From assembly GCF_017874625.1 (NCBI RefSeq), contig NZ_JAGIKZ010000002.1, positions 310,001 through 374,000 of the forward strand: a stretch of 64,000 bases of DNA, given 5' to 3'. Position 1 is the first letter of the stretch. The number at the start of each line of letters is the position of its first letter. The stretch comes from Cytobacillus eiseniae (lineage in GTDB: Bacteria > Bacillota > Bacilli > Bacillales > Cytobacillaceae). The notes below the pieces were generated by a model. It was given only the letters and a program-made list of their open reading frames with translations. It was not told the DNA's origin and did no database searches. A program made the position numbers and the translations under genes. Of this stretch, positions 9,453-18,609 are shown piece after piece.

Positions 9453-9713
9453 ATGGAAATTTTAAAAGTTTCAGCAAAATCTAATCCTAATTCTGTAGCA
9501 GGTGCGCTTGCAGGTGTTCTGCGAGAAAGAGGCGGCGCTGAAATTCAAGCAATTGGCGCAGGTGCATTAAACCAGGCGGTAAAAGCAGTAGCGATTGCAA
9601 GAGGATTCGTGGCGCCTAGCGGAGTGGATTTGATTTGTATCCCAGCATTTACAGATATTAAGATTGATGGAGAAGAGCGTACGGCAATCAAACTGATTGT
9701 TGAGCCAAGATAA
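9453..9713 (+). CDS. spoVS: Stage V sporulation protein S
   Basis: SpoVS, 86 residues, is a small nucleic-acid-binding (Alba-like) protein required for progression to late sporulation. The sequence is nearly invariant across spore formers: EILKVSAKSNPNSVAGALAG at the N-terminus, GAGALNQAVKAVAIARGF in the centre and DGEERTAIKL at the end are all present. GGAGGAGCTAGGA precedes the ATG. It is a monocistronic unit with its own terminator, located after ymdB as usual. Confidence 0.97.
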   Translation: MEILKVSAKSNPNSVAGALAGVLRERGGAEIQAIGAGALNQAVKAVAIARGFVAPSGVDLICIPAFTDIKIDGEERTAIKLIVEPR

Positions 9714-9784
9714 TTCCATCAAAGCAGCCCTGTGACTTTATAACATAGCAAGAATAGAGATAATGAGAGCAAAAAAATTAGACG

Positions 9785-9817
9785 CCTGTTTGCAATAACC
9801 GCAAGCAGGTTCTTTTT
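9785..9817 (+). terminator. Terminator after spoVS
   Basis: CCTGTTTGC / GCAAGCAGG hairpin (one G-T pair) followed by TTCTTTTT. Confidence 0.8.
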
Positions 9818-9982
9818 ATGAGATTGTAGTATGTTGAAAAACGATAATTATCCTTAGTTAAGAAGGAGTAAACTTCCTATCAAAGTTCAGAATCTCATCC
9901 CCCTTTTTTACCAAAAAGGGATGTTCGCTTTTAGTCTTTCATAGTCATTAGGATGATTATTTGATGAAAGGTGGATTAATCT

Positions 9983-10915
9983 ATGAACATATTTGATGCC
10001 CATTGCGATGTCCTCTACAAGCTGTTTTTAGATTCAAGACTTCCATTCAAAGATTCAAAGTCGCTTCAGGTCAATCTAGATGGTCTAAATGCCGCTGGAG
10101 TGAAGGTCCAATGCTTTGCGATTTATATCCCTGAGTCTGTGCATCCAGACATGCGCTTTCATGCAGCATTATACATGATAGAATTATTTTTTGAACGTGT
10201 CATCAAGACGAATCCTCAACTGAAAATGATTACAGATTACAAGGATATTAAGCAATTGGGAGCAGATGATATAGGGGCCATATTGACTTTAGAAGGCTGT
10301 GATGCCATTGGCCAAGATTTATTGAAATTAAAAACACTTCTGCGCCTCGGTGTTACATCTGTTGGTTTAACATGGAATCATAGCAATGCCGTAGCAGACG
10401 GTGTGCTAGAGGAAAGAGGGGCTGGTTTATCTACTTTTGGAAAAAAGGTTGTTCATCTATTGAATGAATCTGCTATTTGGTGTGATGTATCCCATTTATC
10501 GGAGCGCGGTTTTTGGGATGTGATAGAGTTAAGTGACTATCCAATTGCCTCCCATTCTAATTGCTATTCACTATGTCCGCATCCAAGAAATTTAAGCAAT
10601 GATCAAATTAAATCATTAATAGAGAGAAACGGAGTCATCGGAATAACCTTTTATCCGGAATACTTAACGGCAAGGAAAATCGCAACAGTGACGGATATAC
10701 TAAGACATTTAGAATATGTTTGCTCACTAGGTGGAGAAAATCATGTAGGATTTGGTTCGGATTTTGACGGGATGGGTGATAAGCTGCCGATGGGCATAGC
10801 TAGTGTGGAAGATTACGATCTTTTAATAAATGAACTAATAAAATATTATTCTAGTAAACAAATTGAGAATTTTTTGTTTAAAAATTTTATTGAAAGATAC
10901 CCCCAAAAAAGCTAG
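9983..10915 (+). CDS. Dipeptidase, peptidase family M19
   Basis: Protein of 310 residues of the renal/membrane-dipeptidase (M19) family, zinc enzymes that hydrolyse dipeptides, including D-amino-acid-containing ones. Metal site motifs are in order: DAHCDV (HxD, residues 7-9), LEGCDAIG (bridging Glu, about 107), CDVSHLSE (His, about 175) and ASHSNC (His, about 196), then GFGSDFDG (about 258) near the C-terminus. No signal peptide is present, so it is cytoplasmic. AAAGGTGG precedes the ATG. It lies between spoVS and korA; a role in peptide or cell-wall dipeptide turnover is inferred. Confidence 0.9.
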   Translation: MNIFDAHCDVLYKLFLDSRLPFKDSKSLQVNLDGLNAAGVKVQCFAIYIPESVHPDMRFHAALYMIELFFERVIKTNPQLKMITDYKDIKQLGADDIGAILTLEGCDAIGQDLLKLKTLLRLGVTSVGLTWNHSNAVADGVLEERGAGLSTFGKKVVHLLNESAIWCDVSHLSERGFWDVIELSDYPIASHSNCYSLCPHPRNLSNDQIKSLIERNGVIGITFYPEYLTARKIATVTDILRHLEYVCSLGGENHVGFGSDFDGMGDKLPMGIASVEDYDLLINELIKYYSSKQIENFLFKNFIERYPQKS

Positions 10916-11054
10916 TAGTTCCTTCTGTTATTATCATAATAAATAGTGTGAAAAAATGATAAATCTATAATATTTGCATTAATATTAAAATATTCATATT
11001 TTCGACAATAATTATTCCGAAAGGGTTGATTTTTTTAAGACTTAGGTCTAGAAT

Positions 11055-11068
11055 TGAAAGCGTTTAGT
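11055..11068 (+). promoter_or_regulatory. Probable cre (CcpA) site upstream of korA
   Basis: TGAAAGCGTTTAGT matches the cre consensus TGWAANCGNTNWCA at 12 of 14 positions, 117 bases before the korA start. An isolated Spo0A-like word TTCGACA at 11001-11007 lies further upstream and may be chance. Confidence 0.5.
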
Positions 11069-11184
11069 ACCCATTCAAAATCCTTCATTCACTTACTTTA
11101 ATAAGGTTTCTGAAGCGAGTGCTACACTAAATTAATTGAATCGTTTTTACATATTTTTCTAACGTATCTAAAGGGGTGTAAGAC

Positions 11185-12921
11185 ATGATCAATCAACTTT
11201 CATGGAAAGTTGGAGGGCAACAAGGGGAAGGTATTGAAAGTACTGGAGAAATCTTCTCTATTGCATTAAATCGATTAGGCTACTACTTGTACGGTTATCG
11301 TCACTTTTCATCTCGTATTAAAGGTGGACATACGAATAATAAAATTCGTGTGAGCACAACTCAAGTTCGTTCGATCTCTGACGATCTTGATATTTTGGTA
11401 GCATTCGATCAAGAAACAATTGATTTAAATTACAAAGAGCTACATGAAAAAGGAATTATTATTGCAGATTCAAAATTCAACCCTAAAAAACCGGAAGACA
11501 CACAAGCGTCAATGTTTGCAGTGCCTTTTACTGAGCGTGCGACTGAACTGGGCACTTCTCTAATGAAAAACATGGTAGCTGTTGGGGCAACTTGTGCGGT
11601 TTTGAATTTAAATATTAAAGTGTTTGAAGATGTTGTTGAGGAAATTTTCGGACGTAAAGGAAAGCAAGTTGTTGATAAAAATATGGAAGCCATTCAAGCA
11701 GGCTTTGATGTGATGAAAGAACAACTTAGTGACAAAGTAGAGCTAATGGAACTTGAAAAAGCGGATGGCAATAAGCGGATGTTCATGATCGGAAATGATG
11801 CTATTGCTCTTGGAGCATTAGCAGGCGGTTGCCGATTCATGGCTGCCTATCCAATTACACCAGCATCAGATATTATGGAGTACTTAATTAAGAAGCTACC
11901 TCCAGTTGGTGGAGCGGTTATTCAAACAGAGGATGAAATTGCTGCAGTAACAATGACAATCGGCGCTAACTATGGCGGCGTACGTGCGTTAACTGCATCA
12001 TCTGGTCCTGGACTTTCATTAAAAATGGAGGCCATTGGTTTATCAGGGATTACAGAAACACCATTAGTTATTGTTGATACACAGCGTGGGGGTCCATCAA
12101 CAGGGCTGCCGACAAAGCAAGAGCAATCAGATTTAATGGCAATGATTTATGGTACACATGGGGAAATTCCGAAGATTGTTATGGCACCAAGTACCGTTCA
12201 AGAAGCATTCTATGATACAGCAGAAGCATTTAACCTTGCTGAGGAATATCAATGCCCTGTTATCATTTTATCGGATTTACAATTATCATTAGGTAAACAA
12301 ACAGTAGAGCCTCTTGATTATAGTAAAGTTGAAATTCGTCGTGGAAAGCTTGTAACTGAAGAGTTACCAGAAATTGAAAATAAAGGATACTTTAAGCGTT
12401 ATGAAGTAACCGAGGATGGCGTATCACCACGTACAATTCCTGGAACGAAAAATGGCATTCACCATGTGACAGGTGTGGAGCATGATGAAACAGGCAAGCC
12501 ATCTGAATCTGCTTTAAACCGTAATGCACAGATGGACAAGCGATTCCGTAAAATTGAAAACTTGAAATTTGATACGCCAGTATATAAGAATGCTCCACAT
12601 GAAGAAGCGGACCTTTTAATCGTTGGCTTTAACTCAACACGCGGAGCAATTGAGGAAGCGATGGCTCGACTTGAAAAGGATGGTTTAAAGGTAAACCATG
12701 CACATATTCGCTTAATCTATCCATTCCCGTCTAATGAATTATTGCCGCTTGTTCAATCTGCGAAGAAGATTGTAGTCGTAGAAAACAATGCAACAGGGCA
12801 ATTGGCAAATATGATGTTGATGAATGTCGGTCATGCTGAAAAAGTGACAAAAATGCTTAAGTACGACGGAAATCCATTCTTGCCGCATGAAATTCATACA
12901 AGATGCAAGGAGTTGGTATAA
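11185..12921 (+). CDS. korA: 2-oxoacid:ferredoxin oxidoreductase, fused gamma/alpha subunit (KorA)
   Basis: Protein of 578 residues. The first 190 residues form the gamma domain (GGQQGEGIESTGEI, HFSSRIKGGHTNN). The rest is the alpha subunit with MAAYPITPASDIMEYL at about 219, TASSGPGLSLKMEA at about 271 and the C-terminal transketolase-like domain. With KorB it oxidatively decarboxylates 2-oxoglutarate (or a related 2-oxoacid) to the acyl-CoA and reduces ferredoxin. GGGGTG precedes the ATG. korB starts at the very next base after the stop, so the pair is translationally coupled. Exact substrate cannot be read from sequence. Confidence 0.92.
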   Translation: MINQLSWKVGGQQGEGIESTGEIFSIALNRLGYYLYGYRHFSSRIKGGHTNNKIRVSTTQVRSISDDLDILVAFDQETIDLNYKELHEKGIIIADSKFNPKKPEDTQASMFAVPFTERATELGTSLMKNMVAVGATCAVLNLNIKVFEDVVEEIFGRKGKQVVDKNMEAIQAGFDVMKEQLSDKVELMELEKADGNKRMFMIGNDAIALGALAGGCRFMAAYPITPASDIMEYLIKKLPPVGGAVIQTEDEIAAVTMTIGANYGGVRALTASSGPGLSLKMEAIGLSGITETPLVIVDTQRGGPSTGLPTKQEQSDLMAMIYGTHGEIPKIVMAPSTVQEAFYDTAEAFNLAEEYQCPVIILSDLQLSLGKQTVEPLDYSKVEIRRGKLVTEELPEIENKGYFKRYEVTEDGVSPRTIPGTKNGIHHVTGVEHDETGKPSESALNRNAQMDKRFRKIENLKFDTPVYKNAPHEEADLLIVGFNSTRGAIEEAMARLEKDGLKVNHAHIRLIYPFPSNELLPLVQSAKKIVVVENNATGQLANMMLMNVGHAEKVTKMLKYDGNPFLPHEIHTRCKELV

Positions 12922-13788
12922 ATGGCAACATTTAAAGATTTTCGAAATAGTGTAAAGCCTAACTGGTGCCCAGGATGTGGAGATTTCTCTGTACAGGCAG
13001 CGATCCAGCGTGCAGCTGCAAATGTTGGACTAGAGCCTGAAAACTTAGCAGTTATTTCAGGTATTGGCTGCTCAGGACGTATTTCAGGTTATATTAATTC
13101 ATATGGATTGCATGGAATTCATGGTCGTTCACTGCCAATTGCAACAGGTGTTAAAATGGCAAACCGTGATTTAACAGTTATTGCTTCTGGTGGAGATGGA
13201 GATGGATATGCAATCGGAATGAGTCATACAATCCATGCCATTCGCCGTAATGTGAATATCACTTATATCGTAATGGATAACCAAATCTATGGTTTAACAA
13301 AAGGACAAACATCACCAAGATCAGCAACAGGCTTTAAAACAAAATCAACGCCTGAAGGTTCCATTGAACAAGCAATTGCCCCGATGGAAATGGCATTAAC
13401 TGCTGGAGCAACATTTGTTGCACAAAGCTTCTCTACTGATCTAAAGGATTTAACAGCATTAATTGAAGCAGGAATTAACCATGATGGCTTCTCTTTAATC
13501 AATGTTTTCAGTCCTTGTGTGACGTACAATAAAATCAACACATATGATTGGTTTAAAGAAAATTTAACCAAGCTAAGTGATATCGAAGGATATAACCCAC
13601 ATGATAAAGGAATGGCTATGCAAACATTAATGAATCATAATGGGTTAGTAACAGGTCTTATTTATCAAGATACTGAGCGCAAATCTTACCAAGAGTTATT
13701 AAATGGCTACTCAGAATCACCGCTTGTAGATGCAGATCTTACATTAGACCAAGTACATTTCGATAAACTTGTTGATGAATTTATGTAA
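12922..13788 (+). CDS. korB: 2-oxoacid:ferredoxin oxidoreductase, beta subunit (KorB)
   Basis: Thiamine-diphosphate-binding subunit of 288 residues. The N-terminal PNWCPGCGDF Cys motif, GIGCSGR, and the ThDP/Mg signature GGDGDGYAIG with a downstream MDNQIYGLTKGQ are all visible. There is no separate ferredoxin-like iron-sulfur domain, as expected for the two-subunit Kor type of Bacillus. AAGGAG within the end of korA serves as its ribosome site. It is cotranscribed with korA and terminated by the following hairpin. Confidence 0.93.
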   Translation: MATFKDFRNSVKPNWCPGCGDFSVQAAIQRAAANVGLEPENLAVISGIGCSGRISGYINSYGLHGIHGRSLPIATGVKMANRDLTVIASGGDGDGYAIGMSHTIHAIRRNVNITYIVMDNQIYGLTKGQTSPRSATGFKTKSTPEGSIEQAIAPMEMALTAGATFVAQSFSTDLKDLTALIEAGINHDGFSLINVFSPCVTYNKINTYDWFKENLTKLSDIEGYNPHDKGMAMQTLMNHNGLVTGLIYQDTERKSYQELLNGYSESPLVDADLTLDQVHFDKLVDEFM

Positions 13789-13796
13789 TAATTGTG

Positions 13797-13831
13797 AAAT
13801 ACCTGGGTGGATTCCTGGGTATTTCTTTTTT
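13797..13831 (+). terminator. Terminator after korB
   Basis: AAATACC / GGTATTT arms, G-rich partly paired loop, TTTCTTTTTTT tail. Confidence 0.75.
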
Positions 13832-14311
13832 TATCGCTAGAGATGTAAGTGAAAGTGATAAAAATCACGTTCAAATCATTGAAATTCATATAATATTATT
13901 ATCTATGAAAAGAATACATAGCAGTAGATTTAAAGTAAGTTGAAAAACTGCCTGAGCTGTTGCCCCTTGGGAGGATTTCTATTGTTTTCAATTCATAAAA
14001 GCTTTATACTATAGTAATGTGTGCAGGTATTCACTTTGTTCTTACAATAATAATTTAACATGCTTTAATTAGCAGTAAGATTTCCACAACATTCTTTAAG
14101 TATCGAATGAAGACATATTGGTGGATCTGCTGTTCATAAAAGCTCAAGTGTAGGAAAAGAACGAAGTATTCCACGTTATGTTTGGACTGCAAAGAACCAA
14201 TAGCGTGGGATGAAAAACTTCACAAATTGACATTTCACTTATATTTAGATGAATGAACAATGGATAGATTTTTTCTCAAAATATTCATAGAGAAAGGGGA
14301 CTAACAAAAAA
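13832..14311 (+). other. Intergenic gap korB-miaB
   Basis: About 480 bases with no ORF, RNA or repeat that I can support. It ends with the miaB ribosome site (AAAGGGG). Confidence 0.5.
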
Positions 14312-15856
14312 ATGAATGAACAACAACGGCTTGAAGGCCAGCAAGTACAAAAGGCAAATTCAACTGAGAATAAGGCTGAAAAAGATTATAGCAAGTACTT
14401 TGAAGCAGTGTATACGCCACCGTCCTTAAAGGAAGCAAAAAAGCGTGGAAAAGAAGATGTTAAGTACCATAATGATTTTGATATCCCAGAAGAGTTTCAT
14501 GAGATGGGGAGAGGCCGTAAATTTTATATCCGCACATTTGGCTGTCAAATGAATGAGCATGATACGGAAGTAATGGCTGGAATATTCCTAAATCTTGGAT
14601 ACGAGCCAACCGATTCGGTTGAAGATGCAAATGTCATTTTGTTAAATACATGTGCTGTTCGTGAAAATGCTGAGAATAAAGTGTTTGGTGAGCTTGGCCA
14701 CTTAAAGCATTTGAAAAAAGAAAAGCCAGATCTGCTTCTAGGTGTATGTGGCTGTATGTCTCAAGAGGAATCAGTTGTTAACAAAATCCTAAAAACATAT
14801 GATCAAGTAGATATTATTTTCGGTACTCATAATATTCACCGTCTTCCTAACATCTTACATGAAGCATATATGTCAAAAGAAATGGTTGTTGAAGTTTGGT
14901 CTAAAGAAGGGGATGTAATTGAAAACCTTCCGAAAGTACGTAAAGGGAATATCAAAGCTTGGGTTAATATCATGTATGGCTGTGACAAGTTCTGTACGTA
15001 CTGTATTGTGCCATATACACGTGGTAAGGAACGAAGCCGTCGTCCAGAAGATATTATTCAGGAAGTGAGACAGCTTGCTGCTCAAGGATATCAAGAAATT
15101 ACTCTTCTTGGCCAAAATGTGAATGCATATGGAAAAGATCTTGAAGGCATGAGCTATGGCTTAGGTGATCTTATGGATGAAATCCGTAAAATAGATATTC
15201 CGCGTATCCGATTTACAACGAGCCACCCACGTGATTTTGATGATTATCTAATTGAAGTACTAGCAAAAGGTGGAAACCTTGTTGAGCATATTCATCTGCC
15301 CGTTCAATCTGGTTCAAATGAAGTGCTAAAAATCATGGCTCGTAAGTATACAAGAGAACATTACTTAGAGTTAATCCGCAAAATTAAAGCAGCTATTCCT
15401 AATGCTACTTTTACAACAGACATTATTGTTGGGTATCCGAATGAAACGGAAGAACAATTCGAAGAAACAATGTCCCTTTACCGTGAAGTCGGATATGAAG
15501 CGGCTTATACATTTATTTATTCTCCAAGGGAAGGAACACCTGCTGCTGCGATGCAGGATAATGTCCCATTAGAAGTTAAAAAGAACCGTTTGCAGCGCTT
15601 GAATGCTCTTGTTAATGAGCTTTCAGCAGAAGCAATGAAAAAGTATCAAGATGAGATAGTTGAAGTCTTGGTAGAGGGTGAAAGTAAGAACAATCCAGAT
15701 GTCTTAGCAGGATATACAAGAAAAAATAAACTAGTAAACTTTAAAGGACCAAAATCTGCCATTGGTAAAATTGTTAAAGTAAAAGTAACCGGTACGAAAA
15801 CTTGGTCATTAAACGGAGATATGATTGAAGAACTAGATATGGTTGAGGTGGAGTAA
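14312..15856 (+). CDS. miaB: tRNA-2-methylthio-N6-isopentenyladenosine synthase MiaB
   Basis: Radical-SAM methylthiotransferase that modifies i6A37 of tRNAs reading UNN codons. The product has 514 residues: a Bacillus-type N-terminal extension (about 60 residues), the UPF0004 domain with cluster cysteines ([23 protein letters not shown]), the radical-SAM CxxxCxxC motif in [10 protein letters not shown] (about 228), and a C-terminal TRAM domain. It acts on the product of MiaA, whose gene lies at 26783. ricA follows after a single base, as in B. subtilis, where the RicA complex is linked to MiaB activity. Confidence 0.96.
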   Translation: MNEQQRLEGQQVQKANSTENKAEKDYSKYFEAVYTPPSLKEAKKRGKEDVKYHNDFDIPEEFHEMGRGRKFYIRTFGCQMNEHDTEVMAGIFLNLGYEPTDSVEDANVILLNTCAVRENAENKVFGELGHLKHLKKEKPDLLLGVCGCMSQEESVVNKILKTYDQVDIIFGTHNIHRLPNILHEAYMSKEMVVEVWSKEGDVIENLPKVRKGNIKAWVNIMYGCDKFCTYCIVPYTRGKERSRRPEDIIQEVRQLAAQGYQEITLLGQNVNAYGKDLEGMSYGLGDLMDEIRKIDIPRIRFTTSHPRDFDDYLIEVLAKGGNLVEHIHLPVQSGSNEVLKIMARKYTREHYLELIRKIKAAIPNATFTTDIIVGYPNETEEQFEETMSLYREVGYEAAYTFIYSPREGTPAAAMQDNVPLEVKKNRLQRLNALVNELSAEAMKKYQDEIVEVLVEGESKNNPDVLAGYTRKNKLVNFKGPKSAIGKIVKVKVTGTKTWSLNGDMIEELDMVEVE

Positions 15857-15857
15857 A

Positions 15858-16292
15858 ATGGCAAAGTATACAAAAGATGATATCGTAGCACGTGCAAAAG
15901 ATCTTGCAAGAATGATCGCTGAAACAGAAGAAGTGGACTTCTTTAAACGTGCTGAAGCACAAATTAATGAAAACGAAAAAATTCGTTCAACAATTTCAAA
16001 TATTAAAGGATTACAAAAACAAGCAGTAAACCTTCAGCATTTTGGAAAAAAAGAAGCATTGAAGAAAACAGAAGATAAAATTGAAACATTGCAAAATGAA
16101 TTGGATGCAATCCCAGTCGTTCAAGAATTTAAGCAATCTCAGCTGGAAGTAAATGAATTGCTTCAAATTGTTGCTAATGCAATTTCAAATACGGTAACTG
16201 ATGAAGTGATTGCTTCAACTGGTGGAGATATTTTAAGTGGAGAAACTGGTTCACAAATGAAAAATAGTGATTGTGCCAACCATCACGAATAA
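15858..16292 (+). CDS. ricA: RicA (YmcA), regulator of RNase Y and Spo0A activation
   Basis: Helical YlbF/YmcA-family protein of 144 residues; with YlbF and YaaT it forms the Ric complex that carries Fe-S clusters, stimulates RNase Y processing and promotes competence, biofilm formation and sporulation. The conserved block EETEEVDFFKRAEAQINENE-type and the ASTGGDILSGETG end are visible. The C-terminal Cys in DCANHHE is in keeping with cluster ligation. The start ATG is one base after the miaB stop; an in-frame upstream ATG inside miaB is unlikely. GAGGTGGAG within the miaB end is its ribosome site. Confidence 0.94.
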   Translation: MAKYTKDDIVARAKDLARMIAETEEVDFFKRAEAQINENEKIRSTISNIKGLQKQAVNLQHFGKKEALKKTEDKIETLQNELDAIPVVQEFKQSQLEVNELLQIVANAISNTVTDEVIASTGGDILSGETGSQMKNSDCANHHE

Positions 16293-16305
16293 TATATACG
16301 AACTG

Positions 16306-16348
16306 AAAAACCCCCTGCTGATTATTCAATCAGTTCAGGGGGTTTTTA
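16306..16348. terminator. Bidirectional terminator between ricA and the reverse-strand cluster
   Basis: AAAAACCCCCTG / CAGGGGGTTTTT arms enclosing a second CTGATT / AATCAG pair. It has T runs on both strands, so it serves ricA and the convergent genes. Confidence 0.9.
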
Positions 16349-16397
16349 TCTATTATAAAAAAGGAGGTTTAATCAGCCTATGGGTGGGTTGTGGAGG

Positions 16398-16742
16398 CTA
16401 ATTATTTCTTAATAATTCTACTGCGCGAAGAAACTCTTTTCGGTATTCTTGCTGATCGATTAATGCTGCATTAAGGGTGGAGAGAAGGGATGCATTTAAG
16501 TTTGTCATCCCTTTTTCACCACCTTCTTTGCCCAAATAATTAAGAAGGAAGGTATATACAAGAAGCAAAGTCGAATAATTGTCAACATACGTTAAATTAA
16601 TCGCCCGTCCACCCATTCCACCAGCAGCATGGTTATTAATGGATGGAATTCCTGCTTCTGCTGCCATTTCAAGTAATTCTTCTGGGACGCCGAGCTGTTT
16701 AAGCACCTCAGGGTCTAACTTTGGTTTACTTTTCTCTAGCAA
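16398..16742 (-). CDS. Hypothetical protein, third gene of a cluster next to cotE
   Basis: I do not recognise this 114-residue protein. The start is TTG with GGGAGG nine bases before it. The first half is acidic and helical (DPEVLKQLGVPEELLEMAAE), the middle is Gly-rich (NHAAGGMGGRA), then a mildly hydrophobic stretch (STLLLVYTFLLNYLG) and an amphipathic helical end. There is no cysteine and no signal peptide. It is the last of three small reverse-strand genes lying between ricA and cotE and facing away from cotE. A spore-related function is guessed from the neighbour only. Confidence 0.7.
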   Translation of the reverse strand: MLEKSKPKLDPEVLKQLGVPEELLEMAAEAGIPSINNHAAGGMGGRAINLTYVDNYSTLLLVYTFLLNYLGKEGGEKGMTNLNASLLSTLNAALIDQQEYRKEFLRAVELLRNN

Positions 16743-16801
16743 ATTCGCTACCTCCCTTCTTATTGGACAAATAGATTAAAATATAATTGTTGACCCCATC
16801 A

Positions 16802-17101
16802 TTATGAGTGGTTGCTTTCAACTTGGTTAGAATTGTTCAATGAAATGGCATGTGAATCTCCACCATTTGCTACGTTAAATTGAGCAGAAAGAATCGGAAT
16901 ATTAATTAGGGATGCATTTGCAGCGAATCCGCCAAGTGATACTGGTACTTGTACAGGAAGGTTGACTTGTGGGCTATTTCCTTGTGCTGCGAAAGTAAAA
17001 GCTTTATATGCATCTCCATTGCTGCTAACACCATTGACTGCATGCTGATCTGGTTCAACAACATCAGGACGAATATCTTCGTAACATCTATTTGATAACA
17101 T
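16802..17101 (-). CDS. Hypothetical protein, second gene of the cluster
   Basis: Unrecognised protein of 99 residues. The ATG is preferred over an in-frame GTG nine bases upstream because that GTG is part of the ribosome site GAGGAGGTG. Composition is rich in Asn, Ser, Val and Ala, with a repetitive beta-like pattern (NLPVQVPVSLGGFAANASLI) and one Cys near the start (SNRCYED). It has no transmembrane segment or signal. Such Asn/Ser-rich small proteins are common in spore outer layers, but nothing in the sequence proves that role. Confidence 0.72.
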   Translation of the reverse strand: MLSNRCYEDIRPDVVEPDQHAVNGVSSNGDAYKAFTFAAQGNSPQVNLPVQVPVSLGGFAANASLINIPILSAQFNVANGGDSHAISLNNSNQVESNHS

Positions 17102-17135
17102 TATTTTCACCTCCTCTAAAGTACTGAAGCAGTGC

Positions 17136-17531
17136 TTACTGCCTATTTGAAGAGTTCTTATTCGGTAAATCGGATAGATCTAGGTCAAGTAAGGAAACAC
17201 CATTTAATGAAAGTTTAATCTTTTGATTATCGTCAGATGTTTCAAAAACAGGGATCATCTTACTTAGAGCTGGAATAATATTTTGGACTCCATTGTTTCC
17301 TAAGGAAGTTTGGTTGAAAAGTCCATTGAGATTTTTTAATGGGTTTAACGAGTCGGTAAAATTACCAGTCATTGTGTTTGTCGTAAAGTTTCCAAGTTTA
17401 TTAGTAACGAGTCCATTTAATGACTCTGCTAAGTTTTTTGATATTTTTTCTGCAAATTCTTTTGCATTCTCTCCTGTTAATTCTTCGCCATTTACATTAA
17501 TCTTAAAATCTGAGTGATCAAAGTTTGCCAT
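17136..17531 (-). CDS. Hypothetical Asn-rich protein, first gene of the cluster
   Basis: Unrecognised 131-residue protein starting MANFDHSDFKINVNGEEL. The ATG is chosen because AAGGAGGTG lies six bases before it; the GTG inside that site is in frame but too close. It is rich in Asn, Leu and Ser, with no Cys and no hydrophobic segment long enough for a membrane. The N-terminal FKINVNGEELTG and C-terminal IKLSLNGVSLLDLDL stretches look like two beta hairpins around an Asn-rich centre. Divergent from cotE, with about 265 bases between, which probably hold both promoters. Confidence 0.72.
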   Translation of the reverse strand: MANFDHSDFKINVNGEELTGENAKEFAEKISKNLAESLNGLVTNKLGNFTTNTMTGNFTDSLNPLKNLNGLFNQTSLGNNGVQNIIPALSKMIPVFETSDDNQKIKLSLNGVSLLDLDLSDLPNKNSSNRQ

Positions 17532-17797
17532 CCTGCTCACCTCCTTATCGATAATTTATTATATTGATGAAATAGCCAAGCTGTATCCGCATTTGTATTA
17601 GGACAAACATATATTTTTCAATTCACCCCGATTTCAAGAAAAATACCTTGCCTCAATGTAAGTAGGCACCTTCATCAAGAAAAAGCATACTATGAACTAT
17701 GCCAATACTTTTACCTAACATTCATCAATAAATATCGCACACTAGTCTAATATCCCGCATAGGATGAATTGAAAATGAATGAGGAGGTTCGCTCGCA

Positions 17798-18340
17798 ATG
17801 GGAGAATACAGAGAGATAATTACAAAGGCTGTCGTTGCAAAAGGACGAAAGTTTACACAGTCCAATCATACGATTTGCCCTAAACATCATCCAACTAGCA
17901 TACTTGGCTGCTGGATCATAAACCATACGTACGAGGCGAAAAAGGTCGGAAAATCAGTAGAAGTCTGCGGCTACTATGACATTAACGTTTGGTATTCCTT
18001 TGATAATAATACAAAAACAGAGGTAGTTACTGAGCGTGTTGATTATAAAGATGTCATTAAATTAAAATACCGCGATCCAGACTGTCTTGATGATCATGAA
18101 GTAGTCGCACGTGTCCTGCAACAGCCAAACTGCTGTGAATGCGTCATTTCACCGAATGGCAATAAAATAATTGTTCATGTCGAAAGAGAATTTCTAGTAG
18201 AAGTAATCGGCGAAACGAAGGTATGCGTAGCCATTCACCATGACAAATGCGATTGTGATGATGATTGGGGACTTGATGTAGATGATGAAGAATTCGAGGA
18301 TTTAAATCCAGATTTCTTAGTATGTGATGAAGAAGAGTAA
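17798..18340 (+). CDS. cotE: Outer spore coat morphogenetic protein CotE
   Basis: CotE, 180 residues, organises assembly of the outer spore coat around the forespore. The family sequence is evident: [16 protein letters not shown] at the start, the [14 protein letters not shown] block at about 62, and a strongly acidic tail ([18 protein letters not shown] ...). GAGGAGG precedes the ATG. It lies between ricA and mutS as in all Bacillus. Sporulation sigma-factor control is expected from the family; I could not place a confident sigma-E or sigma-K promoter in the gap. Confidence 0.96.
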   Translation: MGEYREIITKAVVAKGRKFTQSNHTICPKHHPTSILGCWIINHTYEAKKVGKSVEVCGYYDINVWYSFDNNTKTEVVTERVDYKDVIKLKYRDPDCLDDHEVVARVLQQPNCCECVISPNGNKIIVHVEREFLVEVIGETKVCVAIHHDKCDCDDDWGLDVDDEEFEDLNPDFLVCDEEE

Positions 18341-18341
18341 T

Positions 18342-18370
18342 AACTAGGAGGTTTACTTCCTAGTTTTTTC
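18342..18370 (+). terminator. Terminator after cotE
   Basis: AACTAGGA / TCCTAGTT hairpin followed by TTTTCTTTTTTT. Confidence 0.88.
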
Positions 18371-18392
18371 TTTTTTTAACGTTCCTTTTTAA

Positions 18393-18533
18393 AGGCTCTT
18401 TCTGAAAGATTGTTGCTTTTGAATCAAATGGTTGACCTACTAAATCAGTTGATTGGAGTATATGTGATTGGAAATCATCCTTTCCCATTTAGGTGTAATT
18501 TAGCAACAATGTTTGCGAAATTAGCTCTTTTTT
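18393..18533 (+). repeat. Short deletion derivative of the GTTGATT element
   Basis: The left end (GGCTCTTTCTGAAAGATTGTTGC) and right end (TTAGCAACAATGTTTGCGAAA) match the ends of the copy at 39505-39752, and AGTTGATTGGAG is kept near the middle. The conserved interior (GCGAGACTCCTGCGG etc.) is missing. Confidence 0.7.
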
Positions 18534-18609
18534 AAAATTTCTGTTTATCATTCATCTTTTATCATATATAATAATTGAAATTTCAATTATTTTAAAAGGG
18601 GTGGGATGA

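Noticed and set aside
17551-17797. Sigma-K or sigma-E promoters for cotE and the divergent cluster
   Set aside because: Several CATA-like words occur in the A+T-rich gap but none pairs with a convincing -35 at correct spacing.
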